From Ascaphus truei (lineage: Eukaryota; Chordata; Amphibia; Anura; Ascaphidae), in NCBI GenBank assembly GCA_036426205.1, contig CM071568.1, positions 218,967,216 through 219,031,215 on the forward strand: a DNA stretch of 64,000 nt, written 5' to 3'. The notes under the pieces are model-generated. The model saw nothing but the letters and a program-made list of their open reading frames with translations. It was not told the DNA's origin and searched no databases. Below are positions 10,160 through 20,208 of the stretch, piece by piece. Numbering within the stretch: the first letter of the stretch is position 1; every line of letters begins with the position of its first letter. The position numbers and the translations under genes were made by a program.

Positions 10160-12360
10160 TACATAAATCATACTATTAGCCAAAAAATCCATGTAATACC
10201 TAAAAGCAGTAACCAAGATAACAATTAATTCATACAACCACTACGCAACACATAAATTAAAACCAGGAGCCAAGAAAATACATCATTAAATAAAATCGCT
10301 AACCAATCTGTTAAAAGAATTCAATTTAAACAATAAAAAGACATACTGTAGAAAATAAAACAGTCAATAGAAAATGCATTCAACAAAAGACAGGGGTGCC
10401 CAATGCTACATCAAATTGATAAAAAAATATATTAATCAATTTCTGACTGGTAACACATTGTAATGGTGGTAGGTGGCACCTCCCCCCAGAGCTCACTACT
10501 CCTCACCTTTTTAATTTGGGAGGTCTTTTCACTTTGCTGTAAGAACAGGACCTATTATGGTTATTTTCCCTCATATTCCTCATAAGTAAAAGGAAAGGTT
10601 CACAGTGTAGTGTAGGACCTGCATTATTGGTTATACTTTGACGTTTGGTATGCAGACTTACAACGCTTTGGCCAAAGGGTTTAACTAAATAACCAAGTAA
10701 TTATTATTATTATTGAAGTATTTGAACTTTGTATTTATTACCATAGATGTTTTGTCAATTTGATGTAGCATTGGGCAGCCCTGTCTTCTGTTGTATACAT
10801 TTGCCACGCCCAGTAGCACTCTGTTTTGACATAAATATATATTCATGATGTGGTGGGTGTAGGAGTTTGAGCTAGCTGGGAATGTGTGTTAATCAATAGA
10901 AAATACATTGGCTCCCACTGTATTCATCTGTACCATAAAAAGGCACAGATTAATACATTAGCAGTCAATGGGCAATGAAAAAAATAAAAACATAAAAATC
11001 CAATCAAAAAACCTGTAAAAATAAAAGTACATACATTCAATATTTATCTTACCTTTAGAAGCGTTGGCCCTCCGAATCCTGGGGAATCAGCAAGCTCTTG
11101 TACTGTGACGTCACGAAACCTAATCTAACGCCATCCACCGTGAAGATCAAGGACAGGTAACATTTTTCTTTCTGCAATCTTCCATTATCTTCTTCTTTCT
11201 TTATCTGTGATTATTTCTTGTTTTTCTTTATCTTCTGCCTTTATCTTCATCTGTTAATCCAATAACCCCATGTTAAATCCACGATGTTGACCTAGACGGC
11301 TTCTTGAGCTCAAATGAGACGTCACGGCCTTAAATATGGCCTGTGATGTCACATTTGGTTTTTAATGTGATGTCATGGAAGGGACTGAAGCCAGCCAATC
11401 AGAATGTCTGTGCTTAATTCCCCTTTAACATGACGTTACCAAACCCACATGGCCACCGTCACATGGTAGTTCAGCCAATCAGATTGTGAGAACTATATCC
11501 CCAATCTGATTGCTTGCAGTAGACCATGTGATGGCAGCCATGTTTGATTTTGCGACGTCATGTTAAAGGGAAATGAAGCACAGCCATTCTGATTGGCTGG
11601 CTTCAGTCCCTTTCAGGACGTCACATATAAAAAAAGGGGACACATGGTTTTCACAGCCAATCAGATGGCGTGTGAACCATTTGCCGCCCAAATGTGACGT
11701 CACAGGCCATATTTAAGGCAGTGACACCTCATTTGAGCTCAAGAAGCCGTCGGTCAACATTGTGGCTTTAACATGGGGTTATTGGATTAACAGATGAAGA
11801 TAAAGACAGAAGATAAATAAAAACAAGAAATAATCACAGATGAAGAAAGATGAAGATGATGGAAGATTACAGAAAGAAGAATGTTGTTACCTGTCCTTGA
11901 TCTTCACAGTGGATGGCGTAAGATTGTGTTTCGTGACATCACGGTACAAGAGCTTGCTGATTCCCCAGGATTCGGAGGGCCAACGCTTCTAAATGTAAGA
12001 TAAATATTGAATGTATGTACTTTTATTTTTTACAGCTTTATTTTCTATGTCTTTCTATTGTTTAGATTAAATTGATTTGAATTGTCTTGGCTTGTTTTTT
12101 TCCTTTTACAGATTGGTTAGCGATTTTATTTAATTATGTATTTTGTTAGCTACTGTACTGGTTTTAACTAACGTGTTGCCTAGTGGTTGTATGAATTAAT
12201 TGTTGTGTTGGTTACTGCTTTTAAGTATTAAATGTATTTTTTGGCTAGTGATATGATTTATGTAATTGATTGCATAGTGGTTTTAATTATTTTATTGATT
12301 GGCTAGTGGTTTTATTTAGTTAATTCCATGGTTGGCTAGTGCTTTGAATTTTTGTTTCTG
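10160..12360. repeat. Large foldback element
   Basis: An imperfect palindrome centred near 11480. The clearest arms are 11057-11103 and 11944-11990, 47 bases fully complementary (AGAAGCGTTGGCCC at the left). Outer arms match from 10160 (plus 4103-4219 before the Gypsy insertion) to about 12360. The inner part repeats the words AGCCAATCAGA and GACGTCA in both senses. There is no ORF. This is a foldback or long-TIR non-autonomous transposon; the superfamily cannot be named. Confidence 0.75.
10381..10793. mobile_element. Inverted-repeat MITE nested in the foldback arm
   Basis: Arms of about 45 bp: 10381-10425 (GACAGGGGTGCCCAATGCTA inside) and 10748-10793 (TAGCATTGGGCAGCCCTGTC) are near-complementary. 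The insert interrupts the left arm of the foldback, since the right arm has no counterpart. The target duplication is not clear. Confidence 0.6.
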
Positions 12361-12919
12361 GGTGTTTAGGTGCTTGTTGTATCTGTTTTATTATTGTGTA
12401 TTTTTGACAGTCATGCTTTAGTATTAGGGTGACCATTGACTACTATAGTATCTTATCATGCCCATATTATATGGGTATGATGTACTACTATGCCACTCAA
12501 TGGGTTCAGGGTGGGTATAGTGGGTCCAGGGTGGGTGGTTAGGCCTCCCGGGTGGGTAGTACAGCAGGGTGGGTTAACCCCTTAATTACTATAGCAGTTA
12601 TTAACCACTAAGATGATTAAGGGGTTAGGGACCATTAGATTGTATTATTTATGCATTGTTGCTGGCATTGGAGGACATGGCCATGCCGTATGCTGACGAG
12701 GATGCCCTTCATGTTGGCAGGGGTAAGTAGAATGGTTTTTATATACTTTATTTATGCTGGCTGGCTAATGTTTTGTTTAATAATGGGCAAATAATCTATT
12801 ATCCATATCTGGATAATAGTTATTTTGCACATTACTGTACTGTATATGTTTGGTGGGGGGAGGTATATTTATTGAAATGTAGGCCATGTTTTGGTTTTAT
12901 AGATACAGGAATGGTATCG

Positions 12920-13290
12920 CAGGCCAGGAGACCACCGGAAGACCCACAGACGCCCACAGGATCACCTGAGTACATCTGTACCACCACGGGCCCCCAGACA
13001 CCTGTGGGAACCACCAGAGGACCCACAGACACCCATGGGAACAACCCGAGGTTCCCCAAACACCCGTTGGAACCACCCGAGGGCCCCAAGACACCCGTGG
13101 GGATGACCCAGGGACCCCCAGACAACCACGGGGACCACCCGTGGATCCCATGGACACCTGTGAGGACCATGTGGTGGCCCACGGAGCCTATCAGGGACCA
13201 CCCGAGGTCCTCCAGACTCCTGTGTGAACCCACCCGGGGTGCCATTTGGGGCCTGCGGACACCCGTGGGGACAACCCGGGGACACCCGCC
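12920..13290. repeat. 31-bp minisatellite
   Basis: About 12 degenerate units of 31 bp, for example starting GGACCCACAGACACCC and GGTTCCCCAAACACCC. Unit divergence is considerable. Because 31 is not a multiple of three, the proline/glycine-rich frames of both strands run through different phases of the unit; they are compositional, not a gene. Confidence 0.8.
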
Positions 13291-13401
13291 AGCCTGTGGT
13301 ATTAATCCTGTGTGTAAAAAAATAAATAATGGTTTTATGTGGGGGCACAGGAGGTGGGTTGTGTATTGGTGGTTATTACATATTTTAATTTACATTTTAT
13401 T

Positions 13402-13660
13402 ACTAGTGCAGGGGGTCTCCGGAGCAGAACTGTATTGATTTCAGGTCCGAGGACCACCCGCTTCCCGAGATACAGGCCCCGTTATAGGGTGCCGGGATCT
13501 TCTATGCATGTAAATGTCCCGCGTCATGTGACCGGGACATTTCAATGCATAGGAGATACCGGCACCCCCTGACGGGGCCTGTATCACAGGAAGCAGGGGG
13601 TCCCCGGACCTTAAATCAACGCAGGTCTGCTCCAGACACCCCCTGCTCATCTACACTAGT
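13402..13660. repeat. Hairpin unit A of about 260 bp
   Basis: Bounded by ACTAGTG and CACTAGT. Each half holds GGGGTCTCC/GGAGACCC-type and ACAGGCCCCGTTA-type words in opposite sense, so the unit is a near-palindrome. Copies B and C lie at 14455-14720 and 14811-15070. Confidence 0.7.
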
Positions 13661-14454
13661 AACACAATTTGAATATTTTTATTTCGGGCAAGATTTGCGC
13701 AGAGAGGCGACTCTCTCTCTCTGCAGCAGAATCAACTCGCCGGTGAGCCCTTTTCGGAGGGCTGATCTTCTCGGTGCCGGCTACTCACCATTTGTTGAAA
13801 TGTTGCTATCACTGGTTTTCGGGTCTTTCTGCATACTGTGATAGCAACGCTGTAAAAAATGGCGATTTAAAAACCCTGACTATTTTTTCTATCGGACGTT
13901 ACTGCACGAGACCCTTAAACTTACAAAACATTGAAAATGTGAGCTTTAGAAGAGCAAATATATTTGCACAATCCCCAGTTATTTTGTGATTGGATTAGGA
14001 ACATTGTAGCTCAAATCAATGCTACAGTATGTTTTGTATGGTTCAGAACTTTGTGACCAGTAAAATTTTAAATGTTTTAGATATTGTTAGGGGCTGTATC
14101 TGCTCAAGCATTTTAAAATAATCTGCTAAATGTTGAATTAGAGTTGAACTGGAGTTAACAGATAAATTAACCAGAGGCACTTAGTGCTGAGTTACCAAAT
14201 CTGGATTACAGATGCAGCCACCAAGATTCGACCATTTCTCAAGATGAAAACCGCGAAATGCCATAATATCTCATGAGGTGGACCGCAGCCAGACTAATGG
14301 CCCATCGGATTAACACAGCAGGGGTCCCTGCTTTGTGAATCCAACCATGTTCTACCTGTCTGTAAGAGATGCACAGTAAGAGATAGACATCAGTCACTCT
14401 ACCTGAGCGCCCCTAACAGGTGAGCGCGGGGGGTTTATAACATTTTAATATTAC
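13661..14454. other. Non-coding filler in the palindromic array
   Basis: About 800 bp between units A and B. I see no coding sense, repeat or structure I can name. Confidence 0.4.
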
Positions 14455-14720
14455 AGTAATGTAGAAGGAGGTCTCCGGAGCTGATTTCCAGTCAGGGAAC
14501 CCCCTATATCCCGAGTTACAGGCCCCGTTATGGAGTGCCTGTATCCTGGCGGCCATGTTTAAATTTTCCCGCGTCGTGGCCCACGTGATCGGGGATTTTA
14601 ACAAAGCAGAGGGATACCGGCACCCCATAACTGGGCCTGTAACTCAGGAAGCAGGGCCCCCCCCCGAGGCTGAAATCAACTTGATTAGCTCAGAAGACCC
14701 CCTGCTCCCGCACACTAGTA
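14455..14720. repeat. Hairpin unit B
   Basis: Second copy of the palindromic unit (GGTCTCCGGAGCTGA at the left, CGCACACTAGTA at the right) with ACAGGCCCCGTTATGG in the middle of the left half. It is diverged from unit A. Confidence 0.65.
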
Positions 14721-14810
14721 TCAAACACCCCTTGCCCCCAAAAGAAAAAATCATTACCGTAGCGGCTAGCCGCTAAGGTAATGAAGCTGCTTAAATTGTA
14801 CTTTTATTAA

Positions 14811-15070
14811 TAGTGTGCATGAGCAGGGGGTCTCCTGAGCTGAACCACATTGATTTCAGCCTCGGGGACCCCCTGCTTCCCGAGATACAGGCCCGGTATG
14901 GGGTGCTGGTATCCCCACAATGTTAAAATCCTCTGCTTCACGTGACCGGAGGCTTTTAATATTGCAGAGATACCGGAACCCCATGAGTCTATAACTCAGC
15001 AAGCAGGGGGTCCCCGAAACTGAAATCAATGTGGTTCAGCTCAGGAGACCCTCTGCTCATGCACACTAGT
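14811..15070. repeat. Hairpin unit C with its own outer inverted flanks
   Basis: Third copy (GTGTGCATGAGCAGGGGGTC to CTCATGCACACTAGT). It is itself enclosed by TAGCCGCTAAGGTAATGAAG (about 14768) and its inverse CTTCATTACCTTAGCGGCTA (about 15096), another layer of symmetry. Confidence 0.65.
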
Positions 15071-15770
15071 ATTAAAAATTAAATTAGAGCAGCTTCATTA
15101 CCTTAGCGGCTAACCAGTAAGGCAATGAAGGGGTTATGGCAGACTACCAGTTTTTTGGGGGGTGAAAGGGGTAATAGCCCCAGGGTGGGTGGTTAGGTCT
15201 ACCAGGAAGGTTGCGGGAGGGGTCAATTCCTTAGTGGTAGTAACCGCTATGGTAATTAAAGGGTTAACCCCTCCCACTACCAACCAGAGGCTTAACCACC
15301 CACCCTGTGGCAACTACCCCCTTCACTCAATCCCTCTACCCACAATAAACATTACAATACCTACTAACTACTGTACCAATACACAACCCACCCCCTGTAC
15401 CTCCAACAACTCCCCTAACACATACATTACAGTAATGGGCAAAATGAATATTATCCAGATGTGGCTAATGGCCCCCTAACCCCTTAATCCCCTTAGCATT
15501 TAGAAACCACTATAGTAATTAAGGGATTAACCCACCCTTCCCCACTACCCACCCTGGAATCCTAACCACCCACCCCGGGGACACTAAACCCACTACCCAT
15601 TGATTGGCACAGTGTTATAGCATGCCCATATAAATTTATTGGCATGCTTTGCCACTATAGCAATAAATAGGTAACCTAAAAAAAAAAGGCCCAAAATAAA
15701 ACACATTACATAGAAAAAAGCCACATTACAAATGCCAAGAAACCAATTGATTGGCACAGTGGTACATCAT

Positions 15771-16333
15771 GCCCATATTAATTACTTCCGGGTTGTGACA
15801 CGCACTGGAACCCGGATGTTTAAACTGATAGGCGGAGGGTCTTTGCTACAGACGCTGCTTCAATGGGGGTGGTCAGAAGTCCTCTGGGAACATCACACGA
15901 ACGACTCATGTCGTCACACAAACGATCGAGAGGTCTGAGACGGAAGTAGCGGGGAGTAACCAAGCTGGCTATACAACATATTTTGTGTGTCCTATTCCGT
16001 ATGACACTGTGTAAGTGTTACATTTTTATTTATCTTATAAAATTGTTATATTTTTACTGGATTACCCTATGGGTTGCCTATTTCTTCAACCCTTATACTA
16101 ATGACATCGTCTGAGTGTAATTACACCATACCAGAATTTTCCAAGTGGGGGATCACATTCATTAACCAGAGTCAAGCAACTTGCCACTGATCTCTGAGAT
16201 GCCTTTCTTTGATTGAAATCACGTGAGTCTTCACATTAAAGAATTACACCAAACATATTTCATCCATTTAAAAAACTTTATTTGCACTATGTTGTGTTTT
16301 AATTTTTCTCTTATTATATATTGACACCTGTGC
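15771..16333 (+). repeat. Unassigned repeat, possibly a Penelope-type tail
   Basis: Begins in a GC-rich block (CCGGGTTGTGACACGCACTG) and ends T-rich (CTTTATTTGCACTATGTTGTG). It truncates the next LTR on its 5' side. The layout resembles the units behind hammerhead motifs, but no core is visible. Confidence 0.3.
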
Positions 16334-17407
16334 TCCCCTATCCTCTGAGAATATATGAACCCCAGAAGCCTGTTCCAATGTCCTCACTCAGTCCTCCTGT
16401 TGCTAGCAGGTATATGCACCATACACCTTGTAATGGCCCCTATCTGCGATCGGGTGGGGGAAACACCATTACATTTGGAAGCACTGCTGAGATCGGTTTA
16501 CCAAACAGGACAGGCTCTCAGCTAAACAAAGCTGGAAGTAACAAGGTACGCTTCCAGAGCAAGTACTGAAACTGAAGGAGTGAGGCTAGGTGTAATGTAC
16601 AGGGGGATGTCGCTCCTCGCAAGGAAGATGGCCTAGACTGCCCTATTGGGTTAATGGTCTGGAGATACAAGGCTATTGCTGTTCTAAGTAGCCCTGAAGA
16701 GGGTTGGCGATGACGGCAGCCATTGGGGCGGTGTAAGGGTACTGCATAGGGAGTATCTTAGGAGGGGTGCCTGATGTACCAGGTGCCTAGACCTCAGTTG
16801 AAAGATGCCCACAGTATGACTAGCCAGTAGCCAGACTATGGAACCACAGAGTGCTTGTGATGGGCTGAAATCGTGTACAGCATATCGAGATGGAGCTTTG
16901 CTAGCCTAGGGTACAACCTACTCTTTGTAGACTGCTAATGTATGTGCTGTGAGGAACCACAAGGAATGGATTCCTGCTGAAATCGCGGTCACTGCGTGGC
17001 CTGTGAATGGACTGTGCTCAAAATAGAGGTTCCCCTGCCCGGGAATGCTACACGTGAGCACACCTAAAATGGCGGTTCCCGCCGAGAATGGGAACTGCGT
17101 GGGAGGCTTGCAAAAGGTCTGCAAGCAATGTTGCAGAGTCCTGCAAGGGTTTGGCGCGAAAGCCAGAACCCCACCCAAGCAATGTGACTGGCTCAGTCAG
17201 GAGTCAGAGTCACACCCTGAAACGTCACCGAGTGCCCCTCCTCTAATATCCACCAGAGGGAGGGGACACGGCATCAGCCAATGCCTAAAGACTTTGGAGA
17301 ATAAGGGAGGTACCGGATCCAGTGGACCGCACCCTCAGTTCATTGGAGCTTGGCGAGTGAAAGGAGTGAGCTACCCTTTGCTCTTGTGCCCGTGTGTTCA
17401 GAAACAA

Positions 17408-18208
17408 ATGGATGAAATGGATTTCGACCATTACCGACTACCAGGAGGACTCTTGGTGGTAGCGGTGGAAGGGAAGAGGTACCTTAGATGCCTCTGTCCC
17501 AAGTGTGACTTCCAAGGTGGCGACCTGGTCTGGGGAACCCAGTGTGCTCGCTGCGGAGCACCGTTCCTGAAACCCATGTTGTTGAGGCCTACGGAGTTCG
17601 CCCAGAAAGAAGCGACTGACCCCAATACTTGGTTGGTCAATACTGCTGCTAAACAATCTACCTCAACCATGAAGGCTTCAGAGTGCCTGTGCGCCCGAGA
17701 TGAGGCCCAAAGGGATCCGAGTGTCCCGATGAATATTGAGCCGGCTGAGACAGTACCAGACCCCGCAGAGGAACCAGAGACGGTCGGTGAACCGGATCCA
17801 GCCCACGAGATGCCGGGTAAGGTGACTGCCTGGGGTGATGAGGCACCGCTGTTCCCAAAGGCGCAGAAGCCCGGAGAGGCCTTGCCTATAGCCACTGTGG
17901 ATGCCGAAATTATCCAGTGCCTTTCCCCTGCGGATGTGTCCCTACCCTCTTCCTACACCAGTAGCCGCCGATCGTCGGTGGTGTTTCGGCCGCTGTTGAT
18001 TATGCCAGCCGAGACTGGAGATGGACCGAATGGTGCAAACGATTCTGCACGACAGCGGAGTCCTTTACCCATGACTGCGACCGTGAGACCTGAGAGGCGG
18101 ATGAGCCCACCGTTCATGGAAGTGTCCCGAGGCCTACCCAGAGACTCACCAGTACCGATGGAGGTACCTTCCGGACCTGAGGACCACGTGGCGGAAGTCA
18201 AGATATAG
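17408..18208 (+). CDS. Zinc-ribbon protein of a Gypsy-type element
   Basis: The frame is open from 17045, but I prefer the ATG at 17408 (MDEMDFDHYRLPGGLLV), because a second copy at 39734 on the minus strand begins MSELDLMNYSLLGGFLV at the equivalent place. 266 residues. At residues ~30-55 a zinc-ribbon-like set is seen: CLCPKC, 14 residues, CARCG. The remainder is rich in Pro, Glu and Ser with many acidic residues and looks disordered. The place after LTR and primer site is that of gag, but I see no capsid fold or CCHC knuckle. The function is unknown; RNA or DNA binding in a particle is a guess. Confidence 0.6.
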   Translation: MDEMDFDHYRLPGGLLVVAVEGKRYLRCLCPKCDFQGGDLVWGTQCARCGAPFLKPMLLRPTEFAQKEATDPNTWLVNTAAKQSTSTMKASECLCARDEAQRDPSVPMNIEPAETVPDPAEEPETVGEPDPAHEMPGKVTAWGDEAPLFPKAQKPGEALPIATVDAEIIQCLSPADVSLPSSYTSSRRSSVVFRPLLIMPAETGDGPNGANDSARQRSPLPMTATVRPERRMSPPFMEVSRGLPRDSPVPMEVPSGPEDHVAEVKI

Positions 18209-19524
18209 ATTCGACCTCTACACAGCGACCGGATGTCGACCCCTTTCCGGTGAAGGATCTGGACGAGTGCCAGGATCCTGTGCAACTTGCCGGAAAAGAC
18301 ATCCTGCTGATAGTGACCGCTGTGGCGGATGAGATGGATCCAAGTCCCGCTCCAGTGAATACTGCTTCCACTTGTGTACTGAGAACTGTTTTTATCCATT
18401 CCATGTATTAGAGCAGGGCTCAACAGAAAGCAATCGAGATGGCCAACAAGGACAATAGACCTCCGGTGTGTCCAGATGTTCCCACCCCTGCTTTCCTGGC
18501 TCAGTACCGAGACTATCTGCAAGGTCAGACACCTCTGCCAAAATTGATTGCTGCCAAGCAGATAGTTAGCATAACCCTAGTGTCTGGTCCTGGGGATGTA
18601 ACTGTTCGGGACTCTGATATGTTCAAGGCCCCTTTACCTATGACCATTTTGGCTGGTCTCCAGGTGTCTTGCCGCCCTTCCTTTGCTGGGACTTCTAACC
18701 AGGGAACTCCTGCTACCCAAGTGTCTCAGGGTGGTTACCGCCTAGGGAAGCTGATTGAGCCGTAAGAGAACGATACTCCAAAAAGGAGGAGCCTGCTCGC
18801 CTCTAAGACTCTTGTCCCATCTTCAGACTGGAAGGACTGGTCTTATGGGAATGAGATGTTGATAGATGATAAATGTGTAGAAGATGATGTATGCAGTGTA
18901 AATAGTGGTGTTAGTCATTATGCCATGTCTGTCATGTCTGAAGTTTCCACATCCACCAACACTACCTCACACACAGGGTGTGCTGTAGCAAGGGGAATAG
19001 TGGAGTTGTTACTGTACCATGGTGGGACCCTAGGTTTCAGGGATATGTACCCTTTATGGACCGCACAAGGTTCTTTCTCGAAACCGAGACCATAGTGGAT
19101 GATTGGTGGGCTACAGGCGTGTTTAGTCCTGACGAGGCTGCCCGAGAAATGAGGAGGAGAGAAGCAGACATTAGGGCAGGTATTATACGAGTAATGTCTC
19201 TGATAATTATGTACCCTCGGTTAAAGAACCATTGAAATGGGTTCAGCCAGGTCAGACTGATGGTCGCCGGCTCACTAAGATTAGCTGAGCTGAGCGGCAT
19301 GTTCTACAGAAGAACCGGAAATCTCATGGGTTCGAGTAACCATATGTCCCTGAGCCGTTAATGCGGGGAATTGACGCCAACCGGGAACAGTGAGTAATAG
19401 AAGGTGTAAAGGCTTACGTGCTAGAGCATAGCAGCAGTACTTTTCATAATATGCATGAAAGAATAGCGTATTTAGTGCGGGTCTGGAAAGTAGGCCGTTC
19501 AGTGTATATGGATAGGGTGGAGTA
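18209..19524 (+). pseudogene. Gag-like continuation frames, broken
   Basis: Frames 18439-18765 (MANKDNRPPVCPDVPTPAFL) and 18856-19235 follow the zinc-ribbon ORF with stops between them. The last (PRFQGYVPFMDRTRFFLETE then DEAAREMRRREADIRAGII) is soluble and charged. They probably belong to one former gag-like protein. I do not recognise the family. The frame is cut by the retroviral insertion. Confidence 0.4.
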
Positions 19525-20188
19525 TGACAAAGTGAGAAAACTGACAAAGTGAGAATATGATGTAAGGAGGGGAGGAGGTCTGACGTAAACAGCACTGGGA
19601 TCTAAGCAGCCATTTTAAGTCAGCATCCATCTTAGGTGCCTCATATTGTCATGTCTATTTGTCTGCACGAGTGTGGGTATGGAAGTTAGTTTAAAGACAT
19701 TTTTTTCTTTTTCTGCTCCTGAAGTTTCAAATGATATTAAGCTGTCCAGCTAAGCCACAAGACCTTGAAGAGGGGAGAAAAGCGCGAATGTTATGAAAAT
19801 AAAATATAGATAACCAGAACGTCTCGCATTCCGAGGGAGGTGCCCATGAAGTCCCGTATGTAGAGTGAAAGTCATCGGCCCGTATAAGGAATATTAGCTG
19901 AGTCATTTCATTTCTAATATGAATCTCATAGTAATACAATCAACTCAATGTGTTCATGTTCATATTTTGTTTATCTTATATGCTTACGTAGTGACGCACA
20001 CGCAACCTCGTATAGGGGGCGTGGGCTTAGTATTTTGTGTATAAATAAGGCCTGTATGCCATCTTGTCGTTGAGAGAGTTTTATTCTGAATCTCTCCTCT
20101 GCGTGTGCACCGTACACTGCAATAAACTTATTTGTTATCCTGCAAATGATCCTCAGACGATGACTCTTATTTATTCACGCTTTTTACA
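19525..20188 (+). repeat. 5' LTR of the endogenous retrovirus
   Basis: Starts TGACAAAGTGAGAAAAC, whose first 14 bases recur at once at 19542, so the LTR carries a 17-bp tandem duplication at its start. With that start the AGTA duplication fits. A TATA box (TATAAATA, about 20040) precedes the poly-A signal AATAAA (about 20122). It ends in CA at 20188. Confidence 0.88.
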
Positions 20189-20190
20189 GA

Positions 20191-20208
20191 TGGCGCCCGA
20201 ATAGTGAC
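20191..20208 (+). promoter_or_regulatory. Retroviral primer-binding site, tRNA-Lys type
   Basis: TGGCGCCCGAATAGTGAC lies two bases after the LTR. It fits the complement of the 3' end of tRNA-Lys3 at 16 of 18 positions by eye, the primer type used by lentiviruses and several other retroviruses. Confidence 0.8.

Larger units (their letters stand above)
12440..15770. repeat. Second palindromic repeat array
   Basis: 12440-12850 and 15400-15770 are inverted copies: CCCATATTATATGGGTATGA, AGGGTGGGTGGTTAGG, CCCCTTAATTACTATAG and CATATCTGGATAATA recur in reverse complement at the right. Between them lie a 31-bp minisatellite and three hairpin units. No coding sense was found. Nested symmetry around several centres suggests repeated foldback insertions or a long-TIR element of several kb. 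Confidence 0.65.

Noticed and set aside
12920..13290. Regular repeats as a CRISPR array
   Set aside because: Units are contiguous and degenerate with no spacers, in a vertebrate genome.
12773..13438. A 221-codon proline-rich frame and its minus-strand partners
   Set aside because: The centre is a 31-bp minisatellite; the protein repeats only mirror it.
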